Shown here one piece after another: positions 37,650-46,575 of a DNA stretch of 64,000 nucleotides (position 1 is its first letter; every line of letters starts with the position of its first letter). The stretch spans positions 2,588,501 to 2,652,500 of the forward strand of contig NZ_CP031230.1 in the NCBI RefSeq assembly GCF_003351785.1. The letters run 5' to 3'. Origin of the DNA: Sporosarcina sp. PTS2304 (lineage in GTDB: Bacteria > Bacillota > Bacilli > Bacillales_A > Planococcaceae). The notes beneath the pieces are model-generated. The model was given only the letters and a program-made list of their open reading frames with translations, had not been told where the DNA came from and did no database searches. Both the position numbers and the translations under genes were made by a program.

Positions 37650-39098
37650 TTAATACGTAGTCAATTTAATCCACCGTTGCAAAGCATAAATACCACGCTG
37701 GAAAAAGGTAAGATTGTTTTGATACTCCTCTACATCTAACGTATAAAGGGCATCTTCGTTATTCCATATCCTATCGAAATAAGTATTAATCTCCTGTACT
37801 AGTTCACTGTCAGTCGGGGCAATTATCCGTAAATTAGCTTCTAGATTATAATCCCGTAATGTCCGTTCCGTAAGATTGGATGAACCATTTGTAATGTAAG
37901 TCTGATCAGCTGTTTGAACCGTCACTAACTTTGTGTGAAATTGTCCGATCACGGTATTATACCAGCGTACATCTATTTTATTATCCGTATTTTCTCTGAT
38001 TTCCTGAACAACAGGACGATTAGGTAAGCCGGATTTTTTACTGCCAAATGAATTTTCATTTGGATCAAGCACCATTTCTATTGCAACGCCGCGATTGGCT
38101 GCATCTTCTAATGGTTGAATGACTTCTTGTTCAGATAAGTAGAACATTCCCATCCGAATGCGGTCGCCTTTTTCGGTTCTTTCAATATCTGCTACTAATG
38201 TATCCAGCACCTTACTTTCAGTGACGTATTGGACTTTGTATGGCCCAGTACCGTCTTTTGCTAGTTCTGCACGAGGTAGCTTTCCTCCTGAAGAGTATTG
38301 CAAGACCGCTTCTTCAGATTCCAATATATCATTTTGTACTTGTCCTTTTACTTTGAATGCTACATTCCCATGACGACTACTTGCAGCATGTGGATTGGAA
38401 GAGGTCACTAAAGCAGCCTGATCTGTTACAATTGTTTTCCGGTGATTCGCTTTAACATTTAAAAGCTCTAAATAAGATGTGAACTTTACGTCAGGCGCAT
38501 CGTTTGCTAAGAAGTTTGAGAAATGGTTTTTACCATCAAATGTAAACCATTGCAATAACATGCGGTAAATTCCGGAATAGATAGGCATCGAATCGCGTAA
38601 AGGTTCTAAATCTGTATATACTACTTGAACGCCTGCATTTTCAAGATTTTTAAACCATTCGGATTCATAGGATTCATACCCTGTATTGACAGGATCTGTT
38701 ATGTACACAATCGGCATGTCGGGATGCTCTTTCTTTTTTTTCACCAAGACAGCCGTCAATTGATCGGCAAGTTGAATAAAGTCTTCTTTTTCATCATAAT
38801 AATCGTCCATTAAGAAGAAATCCAATACTACAAACTGCTTGGCATCCTCAATCATCTGAAATACTTCATCAAAAATCCGCAGTTCCGATGTATAGTTTTC
38901 GTCGGACTTCGTTTGGGAATATGTCAAATCATACAGAAATTCAATATTATCCACTTGATGTAAATCACCTGCATAAGAGATTCCCGGTGGTAACGGTTTA
39001 TACGTTTGCCAAAGCATAATTCCTGCATAAAGTAATGCAAATAGAAGCAACACATACGAAGCAATTCTTTTCTTCGTCCATTTACGTTTCTTCGTCAT
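37650..39098 (-). CDS. Membrane-anchored phospholipase D-like protein
   Basis: 482 residues with one N-terminal membrane anchor (about 13-30). Two PLD-type half-domains: the first HKD motif is intact (NHRKTIVTD then SSNPH), the second has FHTKLVTV where the conserved Asp is replaced, followed by GSSNLTERTL. It resembles cardiolipin synthase or PLD-family proteins but lacks the two-helix anchor of cardiolipin synthases. Activity may be limited or altered because of the second motif. Single gene between terminators. Confidence 0.82.
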   Translation of the reverse strand: MTKKRKWTKKRIASYVLLLFALLYAGIMLWQTYKPLPPGISYAGDLHQVDNIEFLYDLTYSQTKSDENYTSELRIFDEVFQMIEDAKQFVVLDFFLMDDYYDEKEDFIQLADQLTAVLVKKKKEHPDMPIVYITDPVNTGYESYESEWFKNLENAGVQVVYTDLEPLRDSMPIYSGIYRMLLQWFTFDGKNHFSNFLANDAPDVKFTSYLELLNVKANHRKTIVTDQAALVTSSNPHAASSRHGNVAFKVKGQVQNDILESEEAVLQYSSGGKLPRAELAKDGTGPYKVQYVTESKVLDTLVADIERTEKGDRIRMGMFYLSEQEVIQPLEDAANRGVAIEMVLDPNENSFGSKKSGLPNRPVVQEIRENTDNKIDVRWYNTVIGQFHTKLVTVQTADQTYITNGSSNLTERTLRDYNLEANLRIIAPTDSELVQEINTYFDRIWNNEDALYTLDVEEYQNNLTFFQRGIYALQRWIKLTTY

Positions 39099-39175
39099 GT
39101 CGCTTGTCCCCCTCCCGTGCGCGTCTTTCTATACAATGTTCCCTATATGAGAAGTTGTAAACGGAAGAGCTTGCA

Positions 39176-39952
39176 TTATTCTATAGATAAATATGGACGG
39201 TCAGCACGCCATTCAATTGCTACGGGAACTTGATAGGTTTCTGACAGTAACTCACTAGTCATCACTTCATGCTTTGGGCCGGCCGCTACTACTTGACCAT
39301 CTTTAAGCAATAACACATGGGTGATTTCAGGAACGAGTTCCTCTATATGATGTGTAACATATACGATATGGACATGACTTTCTGTAGCGATTTTTAGTGC
39401 TTCTAGAAATTGTTCTCTCGCTAAAATATCAAGACCGGAACAAGGCTCGTCTAATATCAGTAATTTCGGCTCACCCATTAATGCTCTGGCAATTAGGACT
39501 CGGCGCTTTTCCCCTTCAGATAGCAAATTAAATTTCTTTCTTTTGACATGCTCCAGGCGAAACTCTTTCACTAAAAAGTCTGCCCGCACCCAATCTTCAT
39601 CGAGTACCTTCTCATAAATACCAAAGCTCGCAAACTTCCCACTAATAATCACACGTTCGATTGTCTCGTTCCAGAAAAAGTCTGAGAATTTTTCCAACGA
39701 AGTACTGACGTAACCAATCTTTTTCCGAAGATCTGGCAAGTACGTACGACCAAAGCGTTTCCCAAGAACCTCCACTTCACCAGAAGAAGGAATTTCATAC
39801 GTAGAAATGATTGAAAGTAACGATGTTTTCCCCGAGCCATTTAATCCTAGCAATCCCCATTGCTGCCCCTCTACTATTTCCCAGTCTACACTCTGCAAAA
39901 TTTGATTGTTCCCTCTTTTAAAATAAATATCTTCTACCTTCACAATCGACAT
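39176..39952 (-). CDS. Stand-alone ABC ATPase (YlmA-like)
   Basis: Walker A GLNGSGKTS, signature LSEGEKRRV, Walker B LLILDEPCSGLD and H-loop VTHHIEE. The first strands (WGLLGLNGSGKT after EIVEGQQ) fit the YlmA/ModF-like group of ATPases that lack neighbouring permease genes. Start at ATG 39952, 7 bp after AAAGGAG; a TTG at 39958 is too close. The neighbours are an unrelated PLD-like gene and a BCCT transporter. Confidence 0.85.
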   Translation of the reverse strand: MSIVKVEDIYFKRGNNQILQSVDWEIVEGQQWGLLGLNGSGKTSLLSIISTYEIPSSGEVEVLGKRFGRTYLPDLRKKIGYVSTSLEKFSDFFWNETIERVIISGKFASFGIYEKVLDEDWVRADFLVKEFRLEHVKRKKFNLLSEGEKRRVLIARALMGEPKLLILDEPCSGLDILAREQFLEALKIATESHVHIVYVTHHIEELVPEITHVLLLKDGQVVAAGPKHEVMTSELLSETYQVPVAIEWRADRPYLSIE

Positions 39953-39976
39953 ATTCAATCTCCTTTCTGATATATA

Positions 39977-40012
39977 GAAAACCGGCTCGTGCTAAACGCA
40001 ACGATCCGGTTT
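39977..40012 (-). terminator. Terminator of the BCCT transporter gene
   Basis: Minus strand stem AAACCGG...CCGGTTTT with internal partial pairing (ATCGT / ACGAG), then TTTTC. It begins 7 bp after the BCCT stop. Confidence 0.75.
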
Positions 40013-40018
40013 GTAGTT

Positions 40019-41713
40019 TTAGTCATCATCGGAATTTCTTTCTTTTTCATATTCCATATACTTTTTCTTTTCAAGTTCTTGATATTTCTTATCACTTTTT
40101 TCCTTTGCTCTTCTTGCCCTTTCCTTCTCTCTGCGCTCTTTTCTCTCTTTTTCACTTTCTTTGCGCTTTCTTCTCTTTTTTACTTCTCCTTCGACATGCT
40201 CGAACTGTCGAATGTCAGTAGGTCTGACTGTAATCGGTTCGCGCATCAATAGTTTGGCTAAAGAAAACATCAGTAGCAGAAGGAATAAAGTAAACGGCAG
40301 TGCGGATACGAGAGATGCCGACTGTAAAGCTTCCAAGCCATTCGCTGACAAAAGTACAGCCGCAATAGCAGTCATCAAGAAGCCCCACACAAATTTAACG
40401 AGTAACGGCGGGAATAAGCTTCCGCGAGTCGTCATACTTGCTAAAATATACGTTGCTGAATCCGCAGAAGTTATTAAAAATGTGAAAATAAGTACGATGG
40501 CTAAAAACGAAACAACATTAGTCAAAGGCAATTGTTGCAATGTGGCGAAAATCGCAGATGTTACATCATTATCCACTTCCTGAGCAATTTGTGTACCGTT
40601 TCGCAAGTCGCTGTATAAAGCTGTTCCGCCAAGCGTAGCGATCCACATGCAAGAGAATGCCGGCGGAATGACCATCACACCCATGATAAATTCGCGAATG
40701 GTACGGCCTTTCGAAACCCGTGCAACAAACGCCCCAACAAATGGTGACCAGGCGATAGTCCAAGCCCAGTAGAATATCGTCCAATCCTTGACCCACGTAC
40801 CTCCCTGATAAGGTTGCAAACGCAAACTGTACGTAAAGAAGTTATTAATATAATCCCCTATAGCTAACGTAAAGGTTTCAAGAATAAACACTTTCGGACC
40901 TACGATAAAGAAAAATAGTAATAATGCAATAGCCATACCTAGATTGAAATTTCCAAGATATGCAATTCCTTTACCTAATCCTGAAGCAGCAGAAGTCATG
41001 TAAGCAATAAAAACAATCGCAATAATGATAAATTGGACAGTAGTTGTACTTTTTATATTAAATACATACTCCATCCCTCCACTCATCTGCAGCACACCCA
41101 TACCGAGTGAAGTTGCGATCCCCATGACAGTAGCTACAACAGCAAAGGAATCAATGCCCGTTTTCACATGGCGGTTGCTACCGATTAACGGTTCCAATGC
41201 GGTAGAGATCAAGCCGTCTTTCTTCTTTCGGAACTGCAGGAAACCAATGACTAATCCAACCATACCGAAAATGGCCCATTGTGAAATACCCCAGTGAAAG
41301 AATGAATACCCCATCGCGACACGCGCCGCTTCTTCAGTTTGCGCTTCTACGCTAGCAAGTGGTGATTTAAAGTAATGACTCATCGGTTCTGCTACACCCC
41401 AGAATACGAGTCCTACACCGAATCCGGCTGAAAATAGCATACCAATCCATGTAAAGAACGGATATTCTGGACGTTCCGTATCACCACCTAATCGAATGGC
41501 GCCGTATTTACTAATAGCTAATCCAACTAAAAATATAATAACGATAAACACTGCCAGTAAGTAAAACCAGCCAAAATTATCAGTCGTAAAATGATATAAT
41601 CTTTCGGAAACTATACCGAATGGCTCTGGCTTACTAGCCCCTAATACGACAAGTATAAAGATAAACAATGCTGAAATGGAGAACACAGGGTTTTTCCAAA
41701 ACTTTTTATTCAC
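40019..41713 (-). CDS. BCCT-family glycine betaine/choline-type transporter with long charged tail
   Basis: 564-residue secondary transporter with 12 predicted helices. The family core is clear: WAWTIAWSPFVGAFVARVSKGR and FSAGFGVGLVFWGVAEPMSHY. It is an OpuD/BetL-type osmoprotectant importer. After the last helix (about residue 490) comes a tail of some 65 residues almost entirely Lys, Arg and Glu, predicted as a long charged helix. Such C-terminal tails act as osmosensors in BetP. GTG start, GGAG 11 bp ahead. Its substrate is likely a betaine, but not proven. Confidence 0.9.
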   Translation of the reverse strand: MNKKFWKNPVFSISALFIFILVVLGASKPEPFGIVSERLYHFTTDNFGWFYLLAVFIVIIFLVGLAISKYGAIRLGGDTERPEYPFFTWIGMLFSAGFGVGLVFWGVAEPMSHYFKSPLASVEAQTEEAARVAMGYSFFHWGISQWAIFGMVGLVIGFLQFRKKKDGLISTALEPLIGSNRHVKTGIDSFAVVATVMGIATSLGMGVLQMSGGMEYVFNIKSTTTVQFIIIAIVFIAYMTSAASGLGKGIAYLGNFNLGMAIALLLFFFIVGPKVFILETFTLAIGDYINNFFTYSLRLQPYQGGTWVKDWTIFYWAWTIAWSPFVGAFVARVSKGRTIREFIMGVMVIPPAFSCMWIATLGGTALYSDLRNGTQIAQEVDNDVTSAIFATLQQLPLTNVVSFLAIVLIFTFLITSADSATYILASMTTRGSLFPPLLVKFVWGFLMTAIAAVLLSANGLEALQSASLVSALPFTLFLLLLMFSLAKLLMREPITVRPTDIRQFEHVEGEVKKRRKRKESEKERKERREKERARRAKEKSDKKYQELEKKKYMEYEKERNSDDD

Positions 41714-41855
41714 AACTATATCGACTCCTAGTGTTTAGTTTGATAACTCTCTTACTATTCTCCATACCCATTTTCAGAAGTAATGTAACGTACTTACACT
41801 TAAATAAGAAAGCCCTTTCCTTATTCGAAAACAGATTATAACTGTTTATAATACA

Positions 41856-41897
41856 CATTGAAAAAGGCATCTTCAAGTGAAGATGCCTTTTTCAATG
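41856..41897. terminator. Perfect hairpin with flanking A and T runs
   Basis: CATTGAAAAAGGCATCTTC / GAAGATGCCTTTTTCAATG around AAGT or AGT; symmetrical, so it could stop transcription either way. On the minus strand it lies between the EAL-HDOD gene and the BCCT gene, with a repeat copy on its upstream side. Confidence 0.8.
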
Positions 41898-41914
41898 TAT
41901 TTAATCATATATGT

Positions 41915-42028
41915 TGATGAAAGTAGAAGATTGGATAGAGTGAGGCTGACGGGGAATGTCTAGCGGCTTGCGCTTCCAGACGATACGCTTTCCGGAGTGG
42001 ACGCGTCCGGTTCTGCAGGGAGAATCCT
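41915..42028 (+). repeat. Dispersed intergenic repeat copy
   Basis: Contains GATGAAAGTAGAAGATTGG, GAGGCTGAC, the core TAGCGGCTTGCGCTTCC-AGACGATACGCTTTCCGG, and TTCTGCAGGGAGAATCCT. Best preserved core in the window; CCGGAGTGGACGCGTCCGG forms a small palindrome in the middle. The 14-bp ends seen at 27.1 kb are not found. Confidence 0.8.
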
Positions 42029-42082
42029 CACACGTACACTCATTTTCTTCTCTGCACAGGAAGAATCAATAGACACAGTTAT

Positions 42083-43330
42083 TTAATTAAAACCTTCTTC
42101 AATTCCTTGCGACCAGCGAAGACCTTGTAAATATACTTCACTTACTTTTGTTTTAGGTATTCCTAACTCAATTGACAAACGCTCTACTTCCTTCCACTCG
42201 AAACGTTCTATCGCTTCGACCAGTTGCAAGTACGGCGTAATCTCTGTTTCTTTCCCACTTAATGTTTCGATAATCCCTTCTGATAAAGAAAGTAACGGCA
42301 ACACATCTTCCCACGTCCTTCCCATAACAGCATCGATCAACGAAAACATTCCTGCCAAGAAATACTCATCTTTATTTTGTTTTCTCTTATATTTCGCCAA
42401 CAACTCTAAAATTCTAGCCCGTCTAAGCGATAGTTCCACCAACGCAGTTACACGTCCATTTTGCAGGTCTTTTCCTAAATCATGTAACATCAGAACTTGC
42501 AGCCAACGCTTCGTTTCATTAAGACCAATTAGCACAATCGCCTGCTTAATAGAGCTGATTCTCCTAGGTATGTCAAAAGCCAATGAGTTAATAAAACGTA
42601 ATAATTTGTACGAAATAGAAACATCTCGCATGATTAAATCCGTTAGCTCGGAAATGGACTGTGTTCCTTTTTGAAAATAATCAATAATTTGCAGGTGAAC
42701 CAATGTATTCACGGGTATCTCTGCACTTTTAATTATTTCCGGCTTAGCAAAAAAGTATCCTTGAAATAGATGATAGCCGCTTTTTAACGCCATTTGATAT
42801 TCAGCTTCTGTTTCTACTTTTTCTGCTAATAAAAGAAGATGTGGATAATCTTTTAAAAAGGTTTTGATACGAGCCATTTCCTCTTGGCTATTATGCATAA
42901 AATCCACTTTAATGATATCTACAATTTCAAATAGCTGTGATTGATTGACGTATTGATCCTGTAAAGTGAAGTCATCTAATGCCAGCCTGAAACCAGCTTC
43001 TTTAATTTGCTGTAAACGCCGTAGCAAAGAAGGCGTAATGACTACATCTTCAAGAATTTCAATTACTACTTGGTCTGGATCTAAACTCATGTATAAGTCC
43101 TGCGCCAATAGCTCCCCAGAAAAGTTAATGAACGAAGGAACACCACTCGTTACTTGATCGACACCAATCGTTAAAAAAGTATTAACAATTAAGCTGATCG
43201 TCGCCTGTTCTGGATTAATATCAGGAAAAAAATTATCCTCGCTGTTTCGGTATAACAACTCGTATGCATATATGTTGCCTGTCCTTCCTAGAATAGGCTG
43301 CCTCCCGATAAAAATCGAGTAATCTTCCAT
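42083..43330 (-). CDS. EAL-HDOD signalling protein (YuxH family)
   Basis: About 415 residues: an N-terminal EAL-like domain (about 1-200) followed by an HDOD domain (about 205-400, with SISELTDLIMRDVSISYKLLR and SSIKQAIVLIGLN). The EAL signature is degenerate (YAYELLYR instead of E-A-L-x-R), but LALDDF remains. Proteins of this layout are usually enzymatically inactive and regulate through protein contacts. ATG 43330 has GAGG 8 bp before it; an upstream ATG at 43351 has no site. Single gene. Confidence 0.9.
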   Translation of the reverse strand: MEDYSIFIGRQPILGRTGNIYAYELLYRNSEDNFFPDINPEQATISLIVNTFLTIGVDQVTSGVPSFINFSGELLAQDLYMSLDPDQVVIEILEDVVITPSLLRRLQQIKEAGFRLALDDFTLQDQYVNQSQLFEIVDIIKVDFMHNSQEEMARIKTFLKDYPHLLLLAEKVETEAEYQMALKSGYHLFQGYFFAKPEIIKSAEIPVNTLVHLQIIDYFQKGTQSISELTDLIMRDVSISYKLLRFINSLAFDIPRRISSIKQAIVLIGLNETKRWLQVLMLHDLGKDLQNGRVTALVELSLRRARILELLAKYKRKQNKDEYFLAGMFSLIDAVMGRTWEDVLPLLSLSEGIIETLSGKETEITPYLQLVEAIERFEWKEVERLSIELGIPKTKVSEVYLQGLRWSQGIEEGFN

Positions 43331-43442
43331 TTGTTCATCCTCACATTTCATTTGAATGTTATCTAATCCATTTATAATAAAATTACATTCTCAAGGTGTG
43401 TGTTGTATAACCTAATGTAAGCCTTCTTCGGAACGAATAAGT

Positions 43443-43496
43443 TTACTTTATGAGTACTACTAAAGGTTCCAACTCTTCAGAATCTTCTTGTCTCAA
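43443..43496 (-). CDS. Possible 17-residue peptide
   Basis: A TTG codon 9 bp after a strong GGGGAGG site opens M-R-Q-E-D-S-E-E-L-E-P-L-V-V-L-I-K and a stop. Nothing else is known; the strong ribosome binding site in otherwise gene-free DNA (43352-43632) is the only argument. Could be chance. Confidence 0.2.
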   Translation of the reverse strand: MRQEDSEELEPLVVLIK

Positions 43497-43632
43497 TACT
43501 TCTTTCCTCCCCTTATTGTACCTGACACGCTAGAATTTAGAAACGAAATAATTACAATTGACTAATTTTATATTGGAAGTTTTATTGACTCTCTATATAA
43601 ACCGTAAAATTTTACCTGTTACGAATCCGTTC

Positions 43633-43659
43633 ATAGACGTTTCCCACGTTGCATACAGT
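43633..43659 (+). promoter_or_regulatory. Sigma-E type promoter of cotJABC
   Basis: A -10 CATACAGT (43652-43659), matching the sigma-E consensus, with ATA (43633-43635) 16 bp before it as the -35 core. B. subtilis cotJ is transcribed by sigma-E in the mother cell, which supports the reading. Confidence 0.75.
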
Positions 43660-43679
43660 AAATAGAGGAGTGATGAGAG

Positions 43680-43898
43680 CTGGATAATTATACGTTTCGC
43701 GGTAGTTATAAACCGTATGTATCGCCGTTAGATCCTTGTCCGCCTAAGCTGGTAAAAAATTTTGTATTACCGCCCCAACTATTTATGACCGTTCAGCCAC
43801 CAGGACTTCCACAATACTCCGCTGCTGAAGCATTACAACGCGGAAGTCTTTGGCCGGCGTTGGTCGATGGCTATTCGAAAAGCGAGGGGATTTCCTAA
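43680..43898 (+). CDS. cotJA: Spore coat-associated protein CotJA (probable CTG start)
   Basis: 72 residues with the CotJA pattern: SYKPYVSPLDPCPP, then PPQLFMTVQPPGLPQYS and AAEALQRGSLWPAL. A stop codon (TGA, 43674-43676) lies two codons before CTG 43680. No ATG, GTG or TTG occurs in this frame between it and the conserved region. GGAG sits 7 bp before the CTG. Initiation at CTG therefore looks most likely. Its stop overlaps the cotJB start (TAATG). Part of the mother-cell coat operon cotJABC. Confidence 0.88.
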   Translation: MDNYTFRGSYKPYVSPLDPCPPKLVKNFVLPPQLFMTVQPPGLPQYSAAEALQRGSLWPALVDGYSKSEGIS

Positions 43899-44161
43899 TG
43901 CAGACTACTGAGCAAAGAGCAATGCTTAAAGAATTACAGCAAGCTGATTTTGTCGTTGTAGAACTGACACTCTATACAAACACTCACCCCGACGATATGG
44001 AGGGCTTGGAGCAATGGAGGCTCGCCATTAAAGAAGCAGCTAGAGCGAGAAAAGCTTATGAAAAGAGATTTGGACCTATATCCTATCATTCGATTCCATC
44101 AGAACAAGCACTCGAAACGGGTTGGCGTTGGAATCAAGCACCTTGGCCTTGGCAAATGTAA
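43898..44161 (+). CDS. cotJB: Spore coat protein CotJB
   Basis: 87 residues: LKELQQADFVVVELTLYTNTHPDD followed by a basic helix and the C-terminal WNQAPWPWQM, the hallmark of CotJB. Start ATG 43898 is 8 bp after GAGGGG and overlaps the cotJA stop; the open frame extends upstream to 43850 inside cotJA without a site. Coat component needed together with CotJA and CotJC. Confidence 0.94.
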   Translation: MQTTEQRAMLKELQQADFVVVELTLYTNTHPDDMEGLEQWRLAIKEAARARKAYEKRFGPISYHSIPSEQALETGWRWNQAPWPWQM

Positions 44162-44197
44162 TGACATGACCGCACTATTTAACTAGGGGGATCAATT

Positions 44198-44767
44198 ATG
44201 TGGGTTTACGAGAAGAAGTTGCTATATCCAGTGGAAGTGAGTGAGTGTAATCCTCGTCTCGCAAAGTATATAGCTGAGCAATATGGGGGCGCGGACGGTG
44301 AACTGGCAGCAGCTTTGCGTTATATGAATCAACGATACACTGTTCCTGACAAAATAATCGGTGTATTAAACGATATCGCAACTGAAGAATTTTCCCATTT
44401 AGAAATGCTCGCTACTATGATTTATAAGTTAACTAAAGACGCTACTCCTGAACAATTGGAGGAAGCTGGATTAGGAGCCCATTACGTAAATCACGGGCAC
44501 GCTCTATTTTATGAAAATGCAGGTGGTGTTCCATTTACCTCCACTTATATCCAAGCAAAAGGTGACCCCATTGCCGATCTGTATGAGGATATTGCGGCCG
44601 AGGAAAAAGCGCGCGCTACGTATCAATGGATTATCGACATCTCAGATGACCCACTTATTAATGATTCACTTAAGTTTTTAAGGGAACGAGAAAATGTACA
44701 CTCATTACGTTTCCGCGAAGCAGTGGAAGTATTAAAAGAAGAACGTGATCGAAAAAAGTTCTTCTAA
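44198..44767 (+). CDS. cotJC: CotJC, manganese catalase-like spore coat protein
   Basis: 189 residues of the manganese-catalase ferritin-like fold. Metal-ligand candidates are the Glu in DGELAAALRYMNQR, Glu and His in ATEEFSHLEML, Glu in IAAEEKARATY and the His in RENVHSLRF. ATG behind AGGGGG. Third gene of cotJABC, followed by a terminator. Thought to protect or build the coat; catalase activity in this protein is inferred from family. Confidence 0.95.
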   Translation: MWVYEKKLLYPVEVSECNPRLAKYIAEQYGGADGELAAALRYMNQRYTVPDKIIGVLNDIATEEFSHLEMLATMIYKLTKDATPEQLEEAGLGAHYVNHGHALFYENAGGVPFTSTYIQAKGDPIADLYEDIAAEEKARATYQWIIDISDDPLINDSLKFLRERENVHSLRFREAVEVLKEERDRKKFF

Positions 44768-44776
44768 TTATATAGC

Positions 44777-44812
44777 CCCATTTCCTCTTCCAATAGAGGA
44801 ATGGGTTCTTTT
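44777..44812 (+). terminator. Terminator of cotJABC
   Basis: Stem CCCATTTCCTCT / AGAGGAATGGG with loop TCCAAT, followed by TTCTTTT, 10 bp after the cotJC stop. Confidence 0.85.
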
Positions 44813-44877
44813 CATTGTTTACTACTCTTCACTTAATGGTATCTTTTGTAGAGAGGGGTTATACGGAGGTGTTCTTA

Positions 44878-46545
44878 TTGTTAAAACGACGAATGAAGAA
44901 TGCACAGCGTTCACAAGAAATTATTAATGTTTTCTTGAAAAATGGATTTAGTCATGTGTTATTCCGTCTAGGGTTGACCGATCGAAAATTTTCTTCTGCT
45001 GATGAAGCGGCTGATGTAAATTTATATCATGTAGGCAAAAAACTGCGTACCGCTTTAGAACAACTCGGACCGACATTCGTTAAATTAGGACAAATCGCCA
45101 GCGGTCGTCGTGATTTAGTGGCGGAAGAAATTGCGACTGAGCTTGAAAAATTACAAGACCATGTCGAGTCCTTTTCATTTGAAGTGGTACGAGAAATTAT
45201 TGAAGCACAATTAGGCGGAAAAATAGAGGAATTATTTCTAGAATTCGATGAAGTACCGCTTGCCTCCGCTTCAATTGGGCAAGTACATAAAGCTACATTG
45301 AACAGCGGTGAGTCAGTGGCCGTGAAAATACAACGACCGAATATAGAACGTCAAGTCAATACGGATTTAGCTATTCTTCACGATTTGGCTGGATTTTTAG
45401 AGAAGAATACCGAATGGGCAAAAGCCTATCATTTACGTGATCTCATTCATGAGTTTTCTCATTCATTGCGAGAAGAGCTTGACTATCAGTTAGAGGCTAG
45501 AAATGCAGAACGAATCGCACAACAATTTGTCAAAGTGCCTGACATTCAAGTACCCCATGTGTATGACGAGTATACGACAAGAAGTGTCCTGACTACAGAT
45601 TTACTGACAGGAATAAAAGTAAGTAATATTCAGCAGTTGGATAAGGAAGGCTACGACCGTAAGCAACTAGCAGAAAGAATTGCTGATTCAATGCTATCTC
45701 AAGTGATGGAATATGGATTTTTCCATGGTGATCCTCATCCCGGCAATATTTTCATCGCCCCCGGGCCCGTTATATATTATATCGACTTCGGAATGGTTGG
45801 ACAGTTGAGTAAAGAAATGACGTATCACTTCATCTCACTTCTAGTAGCTCTGCAAAAAGGAAATATCCGAAGAATCATAGATATCTTTTCTGCAATGGAT
45901 ATTTTAGGTGAGCATACGAATATCGATGCCCTGTACCGCGATCTGCAAATTATACAGCGCAAATACTACGAAACTTCCTTGACAGATCTAAAGCTCGGCG
46001 ATGTATTCATGGAAATTTTCTCCATAGCATTCCGCCATCACATACGTTTGCCAAATGAAATTGCGATATTATCAAAAGTAATCCTTACGCTGGAAAGTGT
46101 TTTAGGCTCATTGGATCCTTCATTCAGCATTATGAAAGCAGTCGAACCGTACAGTAAAAAAGTGTTTTTTAAACAATATGACCCACGCTACTTTCTAGAA
46201 AACAGTTGGCATTCACTCGTAAAAAACACCGAAATTTTAGTGGAGCTACCGAATGATATAAAAAAAGCAGTGAAAACTATAGAAAGAGGAAAAGTGGAAT
46301 TGGCTGTAGGTTTGAAAGAATCAAATATTATTTTTCGCCGATTCGATAAAATAGCCAACCGTCTCTCATTGAGCATCGTCCTCCTAGCATTCAGTATTTT
46401 AATGGTGGGTCTCATTATCGGATCTGCCATCGCCGGACAGACCGCTATATTTTTACGTTTACCATTAATTGAAGTAGGTTCTATCATTGCCACTCTCATG
46501 TTTATCTATCTATTATTCTCCATTATACGATCTGGGAGAATCTAG
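44878..46545 (+). CDS. AarF/UbiB (ABC1) family kinase-like protein
   Basis: About 555 residues, atypical protein-kinase-like fold with two C-terminal membrane helices (about 490-550). Family marks: the KxGQ motif in FVKLGQIASGRR, the alanine-rich loop LASASIGQVHKA, VAVKIQRP with the nucleotide-binding Lys, HGDPHPGNIF as catalytic loop and IDFGMVG as the metal motif. UbiB proteins support quinone or lipid metabolism; the role in Firmicutes is not settled. TTG 44878 is preferred, 6 bp after ACGGAGGTG; the frame is open further upstream without a site. Confidence 0.88.
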   Translation: MLKRRMKNAQRSQEIINVFLKNGFSHVLFRLGLTDRKFSSADEAADVNLYHVGKKLRTALEQLGPTFVKLGQIASGRRDLVAEEIATELEKLQDHVESFSFEVVREIIEAQLGGKIEELFLEFDEVPLASASIGQVHKATLNSGESVAVKIQRPNIERQVNTDLAILHDLAGFLEKNTEWAKAYHLRDLIHEFSHSLREELDYQLEARNAERIAQQFVKVPDIQVPHVYDEYTTRSVLTTDLLTGIKVSNIQQLDKEGYDRKQLAERIADSMLSQVMEYGFFHGDPHPGNIFIAPGPVIYYIDFGMVGQLSKEMTYHFISLLVALQKGNIRRIIDIFSAMDILGEHTNIDALYRDLQIIQRKYYETSLTDLKLGDVFMEIFSIAFRHHIRLPNEIAILSKVILTLESVLGSLDPSFSIMKAVEPYSKKVFFKQYDPRYFLENSWHSLVKNTEILVELPNDIKKAVKTIERGKVELAVGLKESNIIFRRFDKIANRLSLSIVLLAFSILMVGLIIGSAIAGQTAIFLRLPLIEVGSIIATLMFIYLLFSIIRSGRI

Positions 46546-46550
46546 CTGCC

Positions 46551-46575
46551 GTTTACCGGTAAAGAAATCGGGAAT
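46551..46575 (+). promoter_or_regulatory. Sigma-B type promoter of katE
   Basis: GTTTAC (46551-46556), 13-bp spacer, GGGAAT (46570-46575), one mismatch from each half of the sigma-B consensus GTTTAA-N12-15-GGGTAT. It lies 41 bp before the katE ATG, and katE of B. subtilis is a general-stress gene. Confidence 0.7.

Noticed and set aside
39989-40252. Phe/Leu-rich open frame opposite the BCCT tail
   Set aside because: It is the complement of the Lys/Glu-rich tail and not an independent membrane protein.
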